64,000 nucleotides of DNA from Psettodes erumei (GCA_016785225.1 JAFBJZ010000641.1:124001-188000); one strand, 5' to 3'. Shown: positions 30,984-42,089, numbered from the stretch's first letter. Notes: a model not told the origin generated them from the sequence alone. Translations and numbers: made by a program.

Positions 30984-31157
30984 GGGTGGGGGCGTTCGGC
31001 GGCTCCAGACAGCCGAGGTCGTGGGAGCGGTTTCCGGCGGGTCGCCGTAGCGCCGGGACCCGCCTGTCAGGACTCGTGAGTCGGGGCACGGGGAGATAAA
31101 ACAGAGCGGAGGTGAGTCGTGTCGACACGCGACCCGCCGTGTTCGCCGTCTCCTTAC

Positions 31158-31290
31158 CTGATTCGCAGGTGGAGACGGCGAGTCGGCTGACAGCAGCCAT
31201 CTTTACTCCATTCATCCGCCCGTGACGGGGGCGGGGGGGAGTCGCCCTCCTCTTCCTCTGCGGCGAGGTGGAGCAGAAACAGGAAGTGCA
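31158..31290 (-). promoter_or_regulatory. Candidate housekeeping-type promoter and first exon, minus strand
   Basis: Reading the minus strand 5' to 3': an ETS site (CACTTCCTGT, complement of 31279-31288), a GC-rich box (complement of 31227-31239), then AAAGATGGCTGCTGTC, which joins a YY1-type AAGATGGC word to an ATG at 31198-31200. The frame reads MAAVSRLAVSTCES and is cut by a consensus donor CAG/GTAAGG (donor bases complementary to 31152-31157), giving 43 nt of coding sequence. ETS, SP1 and YY1 sites around a start codon and a short alanine/arginine/serine leader are typical of genes for mitochondrial proteins. No second exon was found, so the call is tentative. Confidence 0.25.
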
Positions 31291-31479
31291 GTAAATTCAC
31301 GCGCCAGGAACCACGTTTCTGTATTTTCTGTATTTCCAATTTCTCTATCAGGAAAAAAAAAAAAAAAGTTAAGACGCTAAACTCTAGATTTTCATATCGC
31401 CGGAGAAGAAATGGGATTTATTGGGATAAATAAAAGCGTATAGGTTTTTTAAAAATGGCCGCCACGCCTGTGCAGCATA

Positions 31480-31985
31480 TACAGCTTTTATCTCCGGCTT
31501 CGCTCAGAGCTCTTTGTTTCCCCTCCTTTTAATTCTCGTTTTGCCGCCGTGCTTCAGCGAAACGTTTATTTCTCGGCGCGCCCCATTGTCTTCCCGCAGC
31601 CTTTCAAACCTTCTCCTCTAAACCAATTGTGGGTAATCGCAGTTTCAGCCATGAATATGCATATTAATCTGCACGAGTCCACCAAAAACAAGTTTTCATC
31701 CAATTATACTTCTAAATCAGCAATAATTACAACCCTATACATCATCTGCATATTTCAATTAATATTCAAATCTTGTATAGTGTTTTGCATGCAAATGTAT
31801 AATATATTCAGGATTAGGTATATTACAGTTAAATCTATCTCTACCTTGCTCTCTCCTTAATAAGCCGCGCTCCCCGGTAATGTTCCTCAACTTATTATAA
31901 TGCAATATGCTCCGGCAGAAGAATCGCACATCCTTAATATTATTTCTCGCAATTAACATGGAGCCGGAAAAAAAACGGGCGGAGG
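31480..31985. promoter_or_regulatory. Strong candidate conserved non-coding element
   Basis: The most convincing block of the window: about 500 bp of AT-rich, repeat-free sequence. It has TGAATATGCATATTAATCTG, AGCAATAATTAC, ATTTCAATTAATATTC and the 12-bp palindrome TTTGCATGCAAA (31784-31795), which overlaps a POU octamer ATGCAAAT (31789-31796). TTTCTCGCAATTAACATGG follows later. Every long frame is low in domain content. It looks like a homeodomain/POU enhancer, on motif evidence only. Confidence 0.5.
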
Positions 31986-32059
31986 GCCTCCTTCGTTAAT
32001 TTGCGCCGGCGCTCACATGTAATGCAAAGCAGAGTGGGGGGGGGGGTAGGATGGAGTAA

Positions 32060-32460
32060 ACAGGTCTCCGTCCGACCGCTGCAAATCTAATTTAAATATA
32101 TGAATGTTTCGTCCGTTTCCTTGCCGGACTCGCCTCGGCCGCGTCACGTCCCCGCCGGACGGGGGAATTATGCGGTTTGGCGTCGCCGGCCGGCGGTCGG
32201 AGCCGTAAGATGTTTGTCAATACTTTGCGCCGCGGCTATCCGTCCAATTTATATGTTCTATACCCGCGGACGCCCGGGGGACTTCAATTAGACAAGTACC
32301 TGTATCCGCCGCTCTGCTCTACGGCTCCCATGAGCCTTTGTGCTCTCGTATTGAATCATGGAGAGACAGTTAATATTCCAGCAGAAGGAAGGATCTATAA
32401 AGTCGCCGCCGTAAACCACAGCGCCGCGTTTGTAACATCCGAATAATAGCAGTAAATAAA
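32060..32460. promoter_or_regulatory. Candidate conserved non-coding element
   Basis: AATCTAATTTAAATATATG, TTCAATTAGACAAG, ATTGAATCATGG and CAGTTAATATTCC words, separated by a CpG-rich stretch at 32130-32230. Confidence 0.35.
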
Positions 32461-32799
32461 GAGCTTACACCTGTACGCCGGAGGACAGGTCCGCCGCCGC
32501 CGCCGCCAACGGGACGGGGGCCCTGCAGACGGCCGTAAACGCCGCGGGGTGAAGAACAGCGAGCGCCGTTAATGGATAGGTTTATTTTAAAGCGCGCCAT
32601 CTGCCATCAATCACCCGCAAGTATCGGCCGGCGGAGGAGTGAGTTAGCGTAAAGTCCTCGCTTTGTCGCCGTCCTCCTTCTTCTTCTTCTCCTCCTCCTC
32701 CTCTCGCCGGGAGCCCGATAAAGATGGGATTCGGGGGGAGTAAAATGGGGGTGTGGGTGGAGGTGGAGGTGGGGGGGGTGTACACGGGATCCCAGCGAG

Positions 32800-33235
32800 A
32801 ATAAAGCATCAAACCCACTCAGCAGCACCACTAACAATAATAAAAATGCCTGGGCTTAAAGGTGACATTCCCAATTTACGATTATTTGTGTCTATAAAGT
32901 GCATTCCTCGGCTCCTGACTCATTCGCGCCCCTCCCTTACAAGAACAATGCATTAAGGATGGAGGGGGGGGTGGAGGTGGATGTGGGTGGTGGTGGTGCT
33001 GAGGGTAAATGGAAATTCTATCCATTTTATTAAACCGACAGGCCCCACTATACCTGAGACTTTCAATTTTGCCGGCGTGACCTCCAAGGAGACATTTCTG
33101 TCTCCTCTCTGTCTACCTTCAATTCCCCCGCCTGCTCCGGCCGGGGCCCCCCGGGCGCCCGGGGGCCCCGCAAAGCCGTTATGGATGAGCTCTGAGGCAA
33201 TTCTGAAATAGAGGGAGGAGAGGAGCGTAGATCTC
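32800..33235. promoter_or_regulatory. Candidate regulatory block with GC cruciform
   Basis: AATAATAAAAATGCC, CCCAATTTACGATT and CATTTTATTAAACCG words around a G-rich run at 32963-32998. Near the end is an all-GC inverted repeat (33142-33155 with 33158-33170, one bulged C). Confidence 0.3.
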
Positions 33236-33239
33236 CACC

Positions 33240-34900
33240 CGTCTCCCCCCCTCTTCCTCGACAAGATTTACTTCAGGGTGTAAGATGGATGAAATCAGCC
33301 TTTGTATCTCTTTTAGTGATTGTTTTTCCTTCCGCTCCTTTTTTTTTCGGTGTTAAAAGGAGGACGTTCGATAGGACGGGAAATGTGATGCATTAGGAGG
33401 CCGGGGATCGGCGGAGGTGGAGACGGTCGGCGTTAACCTGAGTAATGCCGCGATCGGGGCCGGCTGATAGGACCGCGGCGTCCTGCGCCGGGACCCCAGG
33501 CCCGAGGAAGTGGACGGACGGGGACGCGTGACGTCTTGATTAATGACAGTTTGGCCTCGGGTCTCTTCGTAAACCACAGCTGATCCTGGACGTGGAGCTG
33601 CAGCTGCTTCTCCGTGCAGTTTGCTCGTCGGCTGATCCGTGATCAGGGGGTTTGCACAGGCCTCGCAGAACTTTGAAGTACTCAAGTACTGCACATGCAC
33701 GAGCATGTGTACAAGTACCGGCACGAGTTGTTTTTCAGGAGCGTCTGTCAGCTCAGAGACAGGAAACGGCTCGTTGTTTTGAGAGGAGCCATTACTGCGG
33801 AGGACGTGGCCGCATCTCGGCGACGCGCTTTAATTGATGAAAAGCCATTAAGGTCCACCGCGCCATCCATCATCAGATCTGTCACGGAAATCAACACCGG
33901 CTCCAACGGCGAGGTTCCACCGGCGGGGCGTCCGGAGAGAGCGGGCCCGGCCCGACGGCGGACAGATGCGCCGCAGGAGCCGCGGGAACTCTCCCGGACA
34001 GGAAACACACATTACTTTTTTTTTTTTTTTTTTTTTTTCTTGCTTTGCTCTCCGCGGCGAGGAGGTGAAGGCACATAAAGTATTTCCCGTGAAGTACGGC
34101 GGGAGGAGGAGAGCGAGGAGGAAGCGGCCAAGTTTGTGCTGAGTTATGGGTGTTTGCAGCAAAGAGCCTTCAAGAGGCGGCGGTGCTCGTCAAAGTGACT
34201 GAGCTCACACTTAGCATGGACACTATAAATGGACGTTAGCGTTTCCTCATTCATTCTTCTTCTTCTTTTCTTTCCTGCCTGTGAGGCGGACGAGGGGAGA
34301 GCATGTGGACGATCTCCGCGCGGCGCCCGGGCGGAAATTGAAATTGCGCGAAGCTTATTTAAGCGCCCGTCACGACGGGACCGTAAGTGCGTCTCGCTGA
34401 CAAGCGTGACATGATGTAGCAGATGAATTATTAAAGAAAGTCACGGCGGAGGATTTGAAGATAACGCCGCAGTTGGCGCCCCCCCCCCCAAAAAAAATGG
34501 AGACGCGTGGCGGGTGACGGACGGGAGGCGAGCGGGGAGTTCGGACCGCGGCGTGGCTAATTGTACGTCTCCGGGATGAGCGGGCGCGCCGGGAATAGAG
34601 CGGCTCCGGGTTTTGACAGTGACGGGATGACAAACAACAAAAAACGCCGCGGAGGATCAATGCGGAGAGCGGTCCGTCTCCGAAAAACACCAGAGAGAGA
34701 CGGAAGTGATCTGCCGTGACAAGCGCCCACGTCTTATCGGAGGGATTTAAACCCGGGCGGGGTCGCCATGAAAACTTTGTAGTTTACACAAATAAATCCT
34801 GGGAAATAAACACACACTGGATTAGAGCGGTGGTGGGGGAACAAAAAGTACGATACATATATATATATATATATGAGAAGCGAGGGGCGAAAAACCTTCT
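33240..34900. other. CpG-rich spacer, no gene recognised
   Basis: GC-rich unique sequence with T23 at 34016-34038 and an (AT)9 array at 34857-34874. Overlapping random frames reach 127 codons on both strands. A GTAC-rich patch at 33675-33720 and a few ATTA cores are the only structure seen. Confidence 0.45.
34016..34038. repeat. Poly(T) tract, T23
   Basis: An uninterrupted run of 23 T. Confidence 0.9.
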
Positions 34901-35254
34901 TAAACGTCGATAAATTCAAGCACGCTGACTTTTTTTTTTTTTTTTGTAGGAGAAAAGCTTGTGTCTCAAAGTGAAGCAGCTGCAGTTGATAAACGTGAAA
35001 TTAATCTAGTTTAATTCGGATTCTTAGTAAAAATAACAGGGTAATATGAATTTAAAACAGACAAATGGCTAAGACTGAGCCCCGTGTACATATCGTCGCG
35101 TCGTTTGCCGCGCAGCTTGCGGCGGCCTCGTTCCCGGAAACTTCCCCCCGTCCACGCGTGAACCTGACGTCTGCGTCTCCTCACAGACGGACAGTTTGTT
35201 TTCTCGGACTTTAAACAAAGACTAATCGCTCTGTAACACTGAGTCCAATTACCC

Positions 35255-35277
35255 GGGGGGGGGGGGGGGAAAAAAAA
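35255..35277. repeat. G15-A8 tract
   Basis: Fifteen G directly followed by eight A, a pure purine tract of 23 nt abutting the next candidate element. Confidence 0.9.
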
Positions 35278-35450
35278 TGGCGGCTTTGTGCCATTCGCTG
35301 ATTACATCAATAAGATTCTCCTCGGTCGGGGCCATCATTACATCAGCTCAAACGGTAATTTCACTCATTTATATGGATTTCATAATGTAATATTCTCAGC
35401 AAAGTAAACATTTCGATGCGGGGAGAAGGGGAAAAAAACCAAACAAACAA
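35278..35450. promoter_or_regulatory. Strong candidate conserved non-coding element
   Basis: GCTGATTACATCAATAAGAT, CATCATTACATCAG, GGTAATTTCACTC and CATAATGTAATATTC in 120 bp. The TGATTACATCA core resembles a near-palindromic homeodomain/bZIP arrangement. Confidence 0.45.
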
Positions 35451-35700
35451 ACATATGCATATGAAAGTAAAGAAAATATGAAGTTTCTCACAGAACCAAA
35501 TTGGCAATCAGCATCCCTCCACCCCGCGGCCGTAATGAAAGTGCGCTCGCAGTGGTTTGAAATAAATGACATAATTCTGTGTACGCACAATTAAAGGAGA
35601 AAGCGACAATCCAGCCCAGTTAGTTTATGATAGCACAAAGCAAAACCAAACCTATAAATAATGAATCCATCTGTAATTGTTCTCTTGCACATTTGCATAA
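35451..35700. promoter_or_regulatory. Strong candidate conserved non-coding element
   Basis: Begins at a 12-bp palindrome CATATGCATATG (35452-35463). GAAATAAATGACATAATTC, CACAATTAAAGG and CTATAAATAATGAATCC follow, and a POU octamer ATTTGCAT (35691-35698) runs into a TAATTATTG word. Repeat-free until the T run at 35710. Confidence 0.48.
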
Positions 35701-35729
35701 TTATTGTTGTTTTTTTTTTTTTTTCGGGG

Positions 35730-35985
35730 AGCATCTGTTAACATTGCAACCCCGTCTTTGTTTGGAATCGGAGCGCCGCCGCCGCCGCCGCACACCTTCC
35801 TCGCACAAACGCCAATCGGGATAAATTGGCGGAATAGGGAAACGCTCCTCATTTATAATTAACAAGGTGGTCACAGTCGCACAGCGATATTGCTGCAAAT
35901 GCACCGCCATTACTCCAAATGACGCTCTGCAGCGGCACCGGCAGGAAAACATTAAGGAAGTGTGCGACTGACACAACAAACCTGC
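35730..35985. promoter_or_regulatory. Candidate conserved non-coding element
   Basis: TTAACATTGCAACC and CTTTGTTTGG, then (GCC)5 at 35775-35790, then TTATAATTAACAAGG, CATTACTCCAAATGACG and AACATTAAGGAAG. Probably a continuation of the preceding block. Confidence 0.4.
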
Positions 35986-36230
35986 ACCACAGAGATAATT
36001 AGTGCGTTTTTGTACCTGAGAGTGAAAAGTATTTGTACATTTACGACTTTAATCCTCTGAGCTAAAGCTGCAGCTCAAATTTCTTTCATTTTATTTTACG
36101 CCGATGTGATTATTTTACACAAGATACCTGGAAATAAATCACCTCCCAGAGTCGCAGGTGAAAATATTGAATAAGAGGAGCTGTAAGTGGGGAGCAGTCG
36201 TTCAGCTCAGAGAACGGCTCCGATCGTTAT

Positions 36231-36249
36231 CGATCGATTTGATCGATCG
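36231..36249. repeat. CGATCGAT inverted repeat
   Basis: CGATCGAT (36231-36238) and ATCGATCG (36242-36249) around a 3-nt spacer. Four overlapping GATC words lie in 25 bp. Confidence 0.85.
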
Positions 36250-36359
36250 CCGCAGAGAACAGGAAGAGGGGCCGGGACAGACGTGTGTTTTAAAAAAAAA
36301 AAAAAAAAGTCCTCGTGTGTCTTTCTGGCGCTGGACCCGGAGTTTGTGCAGCGTGTAAC

Positions 36360-36600
36360 CAAAGCGGAGATTAGCCAGGTGACTTATCATGGAAGTGTGC
36401 GGCTGACCTTTTAATGCGGCCGTCATTGATTGCGTAGCGCGGTGCGCTCCGTCCATCCCAAGGTGATAGATTATTCAATTAACTATTGACCTTTCCCGCG
36501 GACTCATTTGTCGATGGAAATGCTTTTATGACAGCGGTGCATTTAGAAACCAAAGGATGCTGAGTTTTGATTTTAGGATTTACTGTGTGCATTATGACCC
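36360..36600. promoter_or_regulatory. Candidate conserved non-coding element
   Basis: GAGATTAGCCAGG, GACTTATCATGG, CATTGATTGCG, TTATTCAATTAACTATTGAC and CTTTTATGACAGC. A repeat-free block with MEIS-type TGACAG and several homeodomain cores. Confidence 0.42.
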
Positions 36601-37206
36601 CTCCCCCCCCCCCACCTCCACCACCACCTCCACCAGCTCCACCTCCCTCCACCTCCTCTTTTTGATTTACATTGTAGTATTACGAAGTTGTGGCGTTGCT
36701 CCTGTCGCCGTATGAGGAGAGAAGCTTTTTCTCCGGGTCTTGGCAGTGGATTTATCCCGCCCGCTCCTCCATATTTCCCGCCGCTCGTTAACGTAGCGCT
36801 GAGTCGTTGTGCGTTTGTGTTTGTCGCAGTTTTGTCGAGCCGTGACTCAGCGCCCGTTTCGTCGCGTCACTCTTTATTTCGGTCGCCTTGCAGCTGAGGT
36901 GACGTGATTTTGCTTCGGAGCAACGCGGCAGGTCGGCGTGTCAGGCCGCACACCGGGGATGATCCGCGCCGTGAGGTTGCCGTGGAAACGCCGCATCCCG
37001 CGCTCGGACATCTGTTGCCCCCGAAAAGTCTGCTCGGAAAAACTTTTACTAGTTTTATCTCCCGGGGGGCGATTTTAGGAAGCGTGCGGTTTGGTCGAGA
37101 CAAAGTTCATCGTGTTTTTTTTTTGTTTTTTTTTTGGCGTGTGTGTCTCAGGTGTGTGTGTGCGCCCACAGATCTTCATCTCGAAAAAGACGGATCATTT
37201 CCCCGC

Positions 37207-37424
37207 TCCTCCTCCTCCTCCTCCTCCTCCTCTCAGGCAGCCAGACTCCACCCATCTGCTCCGGCACGCAGGTTAAAACAAACGTCGGCGGGGGCTCCTC
37301 CTCGCCTCAGGTTAAACACCCAGTTGTGACTTGATGCCGCGTGACACGTCTAGCCAGCGCCAGTTTAAGAGCCCACCTCCCTCCTCCTCCTCCTCCTCCT
37401 CCTCCTCCTCCTCCTCCTCCTCCT
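37207..37424. repeat. Two (CCT)n arrays
   Basis: CCT arrays at 37207-37232 and 37381-37424 (44 nt) flank 150 bp of unique GC-rich sequence. Both are in the same orientation. Confidence 0.9.
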
Positions 37425-37429
37425 GCTCT

Positions 37430-37990
37430 GCCCATCCTCATTGTTGTTAAAGAGGATGTGACAAAGAGCGATATCGGTAGAATGAATATTTAATACCCCC
37501 ACCCCCACCCCCCCACCCTGACTTATTCATGTTCCTCGGGCGTATCTGCTCTCTACCTGTCACATCCCCTCTCGGAGAAGAAGCATGGAGTCATCACGGC
37601 GGAGTAATAACTTCAATTCCAGGGCCGGGAAAGTCGCGCAGGAGAGACGTCTTGATCGGGCCGTCCTTAAGAAATGATGGAGGCTTACGGGGGGTGTGTG
37701 TGATGGATATCTGCGATCCACTACACCTCTTTAACATCAGGGCCCCCCCCCACCTTAACAGTTTTGACAGGAACTGCCTCCCCCCTTGTCAGAGCCAATT
37801 GGTTGAGGGATTGAGGGATGGAACGTCCACGGGAGGACAGGAATACCGCAATTATGGACGAAGGGGGGGGGGTCTGTTAGTGATGTTTGATGTGATTTAT
37901 CCGACAGCGCAGGGAGTGTGTTTAAACAGGGGGGGGGGGCGGTTGCCGTGACGCCGTGACATTGACGGAGTCGTGTAATCAATCGGACTG
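37430..37990. promoter_or_regulatory. Candidate conserved non-coding element, interrupted
   Basis: TTGTTGTTAAAGAGGATGTG and GAATGAATATTTAATACC before a C-rich tract, then GCATGGAGTCATCACGGCGG, AGTAATAACTTCAATTCC and CCAATTGGTTGAGG. Several C or G runs interrupt it. Confidence 0.32.
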
Positions 37991-38361
37991 GTCGGAGCTG
38001 AGAGAGCTGCTGTCAGGAGCTGAGTGACGGTTCATCATAACTGCCTCATTCAGCTGCTCCCCCCCCACCTCCTCCTCCACCACCTCCTCCTCCTGCGCTG
38101 AGAAAAGAGAGGAGAAGACCTGAGGAGGCAGATAAATCACCTCGGCTTCCGCTCGAACCGGACGAGTCCGTGTTGCCAAATCTGCTCCAAACTCCCACAG
38201 CCTGAGAAAATCCGTCGCCTCGCCGCAAACTCTGATTTCTCTTCATTTTTATTCTAAAGGTGTTAAAGTCGTGGAACTTTTACCTGTTAGTAGATTCTGC
38301 AGGAAGATGCAGACGATACTTATAGATTAACAAAGCTTTTGTTTATCGTGTGCAGAAAACA

Positions 38362-38364
<3 letters not shown>

Positions 38365-38406
<42 letters not shown>
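38365..38406. repeat. (AC)21 microsatellite
   Basis: 42 nt of perfect AC. Confidence 0.95.
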
Positions 38407-38408
<2 letters not shown>

Positions 38409-38759
38409 GCGTGATCAGGCGACATCTGCGCTCTGGTCAATAATTCACAGACGTTCCAGCGTGAAGTTTGGAAAACAAGGATAGGTTGCACTCGTCCCGA
38501 CCTGGAGTCATGAGCCTGGTTAACAATGCATGAGCGCTGCTTTCTGTGCCCCCCCCACCAGGGTTCATGCATTTTTTAAGGAAAAATACTTTGCAGGGCC
38601 GGAGCCGCGTTTTGTCTATAAAAATAACCGGCCGTATATCTCTTTACTGTCGATGCTCGTAAAGTCGTGGGTGAGCGGGGGAGCCGCTTCTCGCCCCGTC
38701 GTTCCCTCATTTGTTTATGCCTGTCTGTGTTTGACCTCTGACCTTTCTTTTTTTTTACT

Positions 38760-38880
38760 CTTGTAATGCTGCCTGGAAATGCAAATGCATCATTTTAAAT
38801 GTATGTATTTATTTATGCAGTGATATCGCTAATGTTTAGCATTATTATTATTATTATTATTATCAGACGAGAGAAATAGC
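38760..38880. promoter_or_regulatory. Small candidate regulatory block with octamer
   Basis: ATGCAAAT octamer at 38779-38786 overlaps a second ATGCAT word. An (ATT)7 run at 38841-38863 follows. Confidence 0.3.
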
Positions 38881-39520
38881 AGCGGCAAACAGAGGTTCTG
38901 GTTTCAGACGGGGCCCCTGACCTGACCCCCCGGGGCCCCTGGTGGACTTGTTTCAGTCCGTGTGAAGCGCTCGGTGGATATTTTTAGTAAATCATCCAGT
39001 ATATTGTAAAAAACAATAAAAAAACGCGGCCGTGAACAGGCCGAAAACTGCCCAGTGTCAACGTTGTGTTTGGCGAGCGGCGGTTCTGTCAGGTTCCGAG
39101 TAAAAATCACACAAGTACGATGTGACCTGTTGGTTCTGACGAGGCCCCCCGGTCCCGGCTGGGGTCCATCAGCTAAACCGGGACCACCGGGGAGGGGGGA
39201 CGACACGGGGCCGCGATCCGGAACCAGTCGCTTTGCAGAAAACTCCAGAAGCTTCGCGAAAAGCCGCTTTCCCAGACCTCATGGTACGAGTCGGCCCACT
39301 TACGCAGATTTATTAAACAATATCTCAGGAGTGTTTGACTTTGTGTCAGCGCGGCGCTGCTCGAGCTGTTGTGTTGCCGTTCCTGGTTTTAATCATTACT
39401 GGCCGCGTTCCACTTCCTGTCTGAAAAGTGAAACAGCTCAGGAATGTCATTCTTTGAAAAGAAAACAGAGAGGATCCACAGAGGAAGTCCTCCCACAGTC
39501 CTCTGGTCTCCATGCACGGC
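38880..39520. other. GC-rich spacer, no gene recognised
   Basis: The longest open frame of the window (264 codons, 39055-39849) begins here. Its first 150 codons show no known domain and the rest is Thr-His from CA arrays. I read it as a chance frame. Confidence 0.5.
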
Positions 39521-39521
39521 T

Positions 39522-39523
<2 letters not shown>

Positions 39524-39559
<36 letters not shown>

Positions 39560-39695
39560 CTTCACAAGCATGCACACACACACACACACATTCTCACACC
39601 CACACGTACAACTCTCCCACACATTTGTGCGCACACGACACACCCAGACTCTCTGCACACACACACACACTGATTCACTCTCTCTTTCTCACTCA

Positions 39696-39727
<32 letters not shown>
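39524..39727. repeat. Cluster of four (CA)n arrays
   Basis: CA arrays at 39524-39557, 39573-39590, 39655-39670 and 39698-39727, with CACACCC/CACTCA-like decayed sequence between them. It looks like one old, long CA array broken by substitutions. Confidence 0.9.
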
Positions 39728-39730
<3 letters not shown>

Positions 39731-39849
39731 GGCTGCAGCAGGGCTTGCTGGGAAACATCAGACACCCAGGGAGGAAGGAGGACAGGCTTTTCCCACATTT
39801 AGACTCCGTGGATACTTCAGATGTCAGGCTAAAAATAGCCCCATGTTAA

Positions 39850-41500
39850 CCAAAGCCACCAGTGAACCAACTGCAGCAGCACGCCTGTCTGCACTGCTGC
39901 ACTTTAACCCACAAAACCAGAACCGGGCCCTCGGACCTGAGCCGGGCCCGCTTCTGGTTCCTGCCTTTCACGAGGTTTGTCTGACGCTTAAACCTGTTGG
40001 CACGCCAACGTCGTGGTGATGACGGGAAAACAAATCCTGATTTTTAATCGGTTTTAATCTCGGAGTCGCCTGTTAGGTCGAGTTGTGTTACGACGGGTCG
40101 TGTTTTTCTCACGTCATTTAGGCTGTAAGTCCGAGCTAACGCTAATGCACGCGCATTTGTGTTCACGCTGCGCTGGGTGCACAAACGCACACGTTTGCAT
40201 GTTGCGTGCATCTCTTGGCTTTGCGCACGCAGCCTCGCACACCCGGTCCGGATCATGCAAACCCTCGCGGCTGAGCAGATAATTTAAGCTGCTCTTGTGT
40301 CAGTGAAATGAAAATATTAGTCGCTGTTTTTAATTTGAAACATTGAGTTTGACTTGACGACAGCTCGTCACGGGGGAAAGGACACGGAGCCCCGAAATAA
40401 TCAGGATATTCAGCTTTTAATTCTGGTTGTGTGTGTGTGTGTGTGTGTTTTTTGCCCTCTTAAATGCACATTGTGTGATGTTTTAGTGAGTCCGTGTGTG
40501 CGAGTATCTCCCAGGAACGTTTGGCGTGAACGTCGCGAGCTTTGCGGTACCTTTGTGCGTTTGATGAGACGGGGTGCACATTTTCCAACGCGTCGCATTC
40601 GTGGCCGCGTTTACACGAGCAGCTGCCCCGAGCGAGCGTTTCCGTCTCGAACCGCTGACCTTTCACGTCGCCGCCGCCGCCGCCTCTCACTCGCTGCTGC
40701 CGTTATGCTAAATAATCTCATTTCACATCCGCTCACTTCTCCAGGCGAGCGCCGTTTGTCCCGGCCGGTCACCGTCCCAGAATAAAAATTCCCGTCTGGC
40801 CTTTTTACGCGTTCCCCCCGCTGCCTAACCGGGTCCCGCTCCTGGCACCCAGTCCGGTCGGATTTGGTTCAAGCCCGCGAGGGTGAAATCCCGCCGCGGC
40901 GGTTAAAAGAGCGGCGGGAGCGGCGTCTGAGCAGTGACATCAGTTCCTGCAGAGGGAGGTTGTAGGGATTCATCAGCGTCATCATTTACACGCGTGTCGG
41001 CTCGTTTTGCGGCCTTTTAATAAAACCTGCGCGTTGTTTCAGGAGCGAGAATCCCAGATTATTCCTCGGAATCCCACGACGACAAACCGCCGGCCTTTGA
41101 ACTCCACATCTTTCCACCTTCTTTCCTCGATCTTCTCGGGGAGCGAGCACCTTCCTCCTCCTCCTCCTCCTCCTCCTCACCCCCTCGCCGCGCTGATGCG
41201 AGGTGACGCTGCGCTCGCGCGTTTGCTCATTCAGCGTGCAATCCCCTCTAAATCAGATTTATGCGGCGGGCGGACGTCACCTCGCTGCACCCAGCGAAAA
41301 GAGACACCAGAGCGCGTTAAGACCGGCCCGGGGCGGGAAGACGCGCTGCCCTCACGGGTCACTGAGGATTACTGCGGGAACGATCGTTTACGTTTCTTAT
41401 TCTATTCTTGGGTCTTAACATATTAAAACGCCGGGTACAATAATGGCTTCGTACTTCCTGTTTCGCCTTCAGTCATAGAAATGAGAAGCGCGGGGATTAG
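39850..41500. other. Repeat-poor CpG-rich spacer, no gene recognised
   Basis: Contains a GT array at 40428-40448, CCG-rich words near 40667-40684, a (CCT)8 run at 41154-41178 and (GGC)6 at 41502-41519. Frames up to 143 codons overlap on both strands without domains. Confidence 0.45.
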
Positions 41501-41689
41501 AGGCGGCGGCGGCGGCGGCTTTAATTCGTTTTGATGCTGAGAAAGTTTGAAACTCAACAAATCCGTCACAATCGCGGAGCGTCGTTCTTAATTCGTCATC
41601 AGCACCTTTTATCTTCTCACGTGTCAGGAGTCGACGGCGGGCCAATTGAAAAGGAAGACGCCGCCGCTCTTAACAAAAAAAAAAAAAAA

Positions 41690-41900
41690 AGCAGATGATA
41701 AATTTAGTTTCCCATATGGCGGCGGCATCTGGCATTATCCGAGCGCTGAAGTACGCGGCGGCGGCGGAGAGGCCCCTCCGCGCGGCGACGCCGTCGCGCC
41801 TCCGTGTTTGAAATGCCAGAGATTATCTGGGGCCGCCGCGTTGAGACGTGTACCTCATTGATGTAACGGTTTACAGATGGTGTAGTAGCTGCCGCCGCGA
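41690..41900. promoter_or_regulatory. Candidate conserved non-coding element
   Basis: AAATTTAGTTTCCCATATGG, TCTGGCATTATCCG, CAGAGATTATCTGG and CTCATTGATGTAACGG words separated by CGGCGG-rich sequence. Confidence 0.33.
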
Positions 41901-42089
41901 GAGCGAGCGAGCGGAGCGATCTCCTGACGTGCGATGACAGGTAGACTCAAAGCAAAGCCGGCGCACCTGCGGCGCCGCTCGGCTTGACGGGAGATCAGCG
42001 GGCTGTCGGCTCCGCTAACGGAGACGAGCGCTGAAGGTGGCACCTCCGTTACCTGCGGCGTGATCGCCGACACTTCAGGCAGACACGTG

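Noticed and set aside
39055..39849. 264-codon open frame, longest in the window
   Set aside because: The second half is Thr-His from CA arrays. The first half matches no domain I know, and no splice sites or start context support it.
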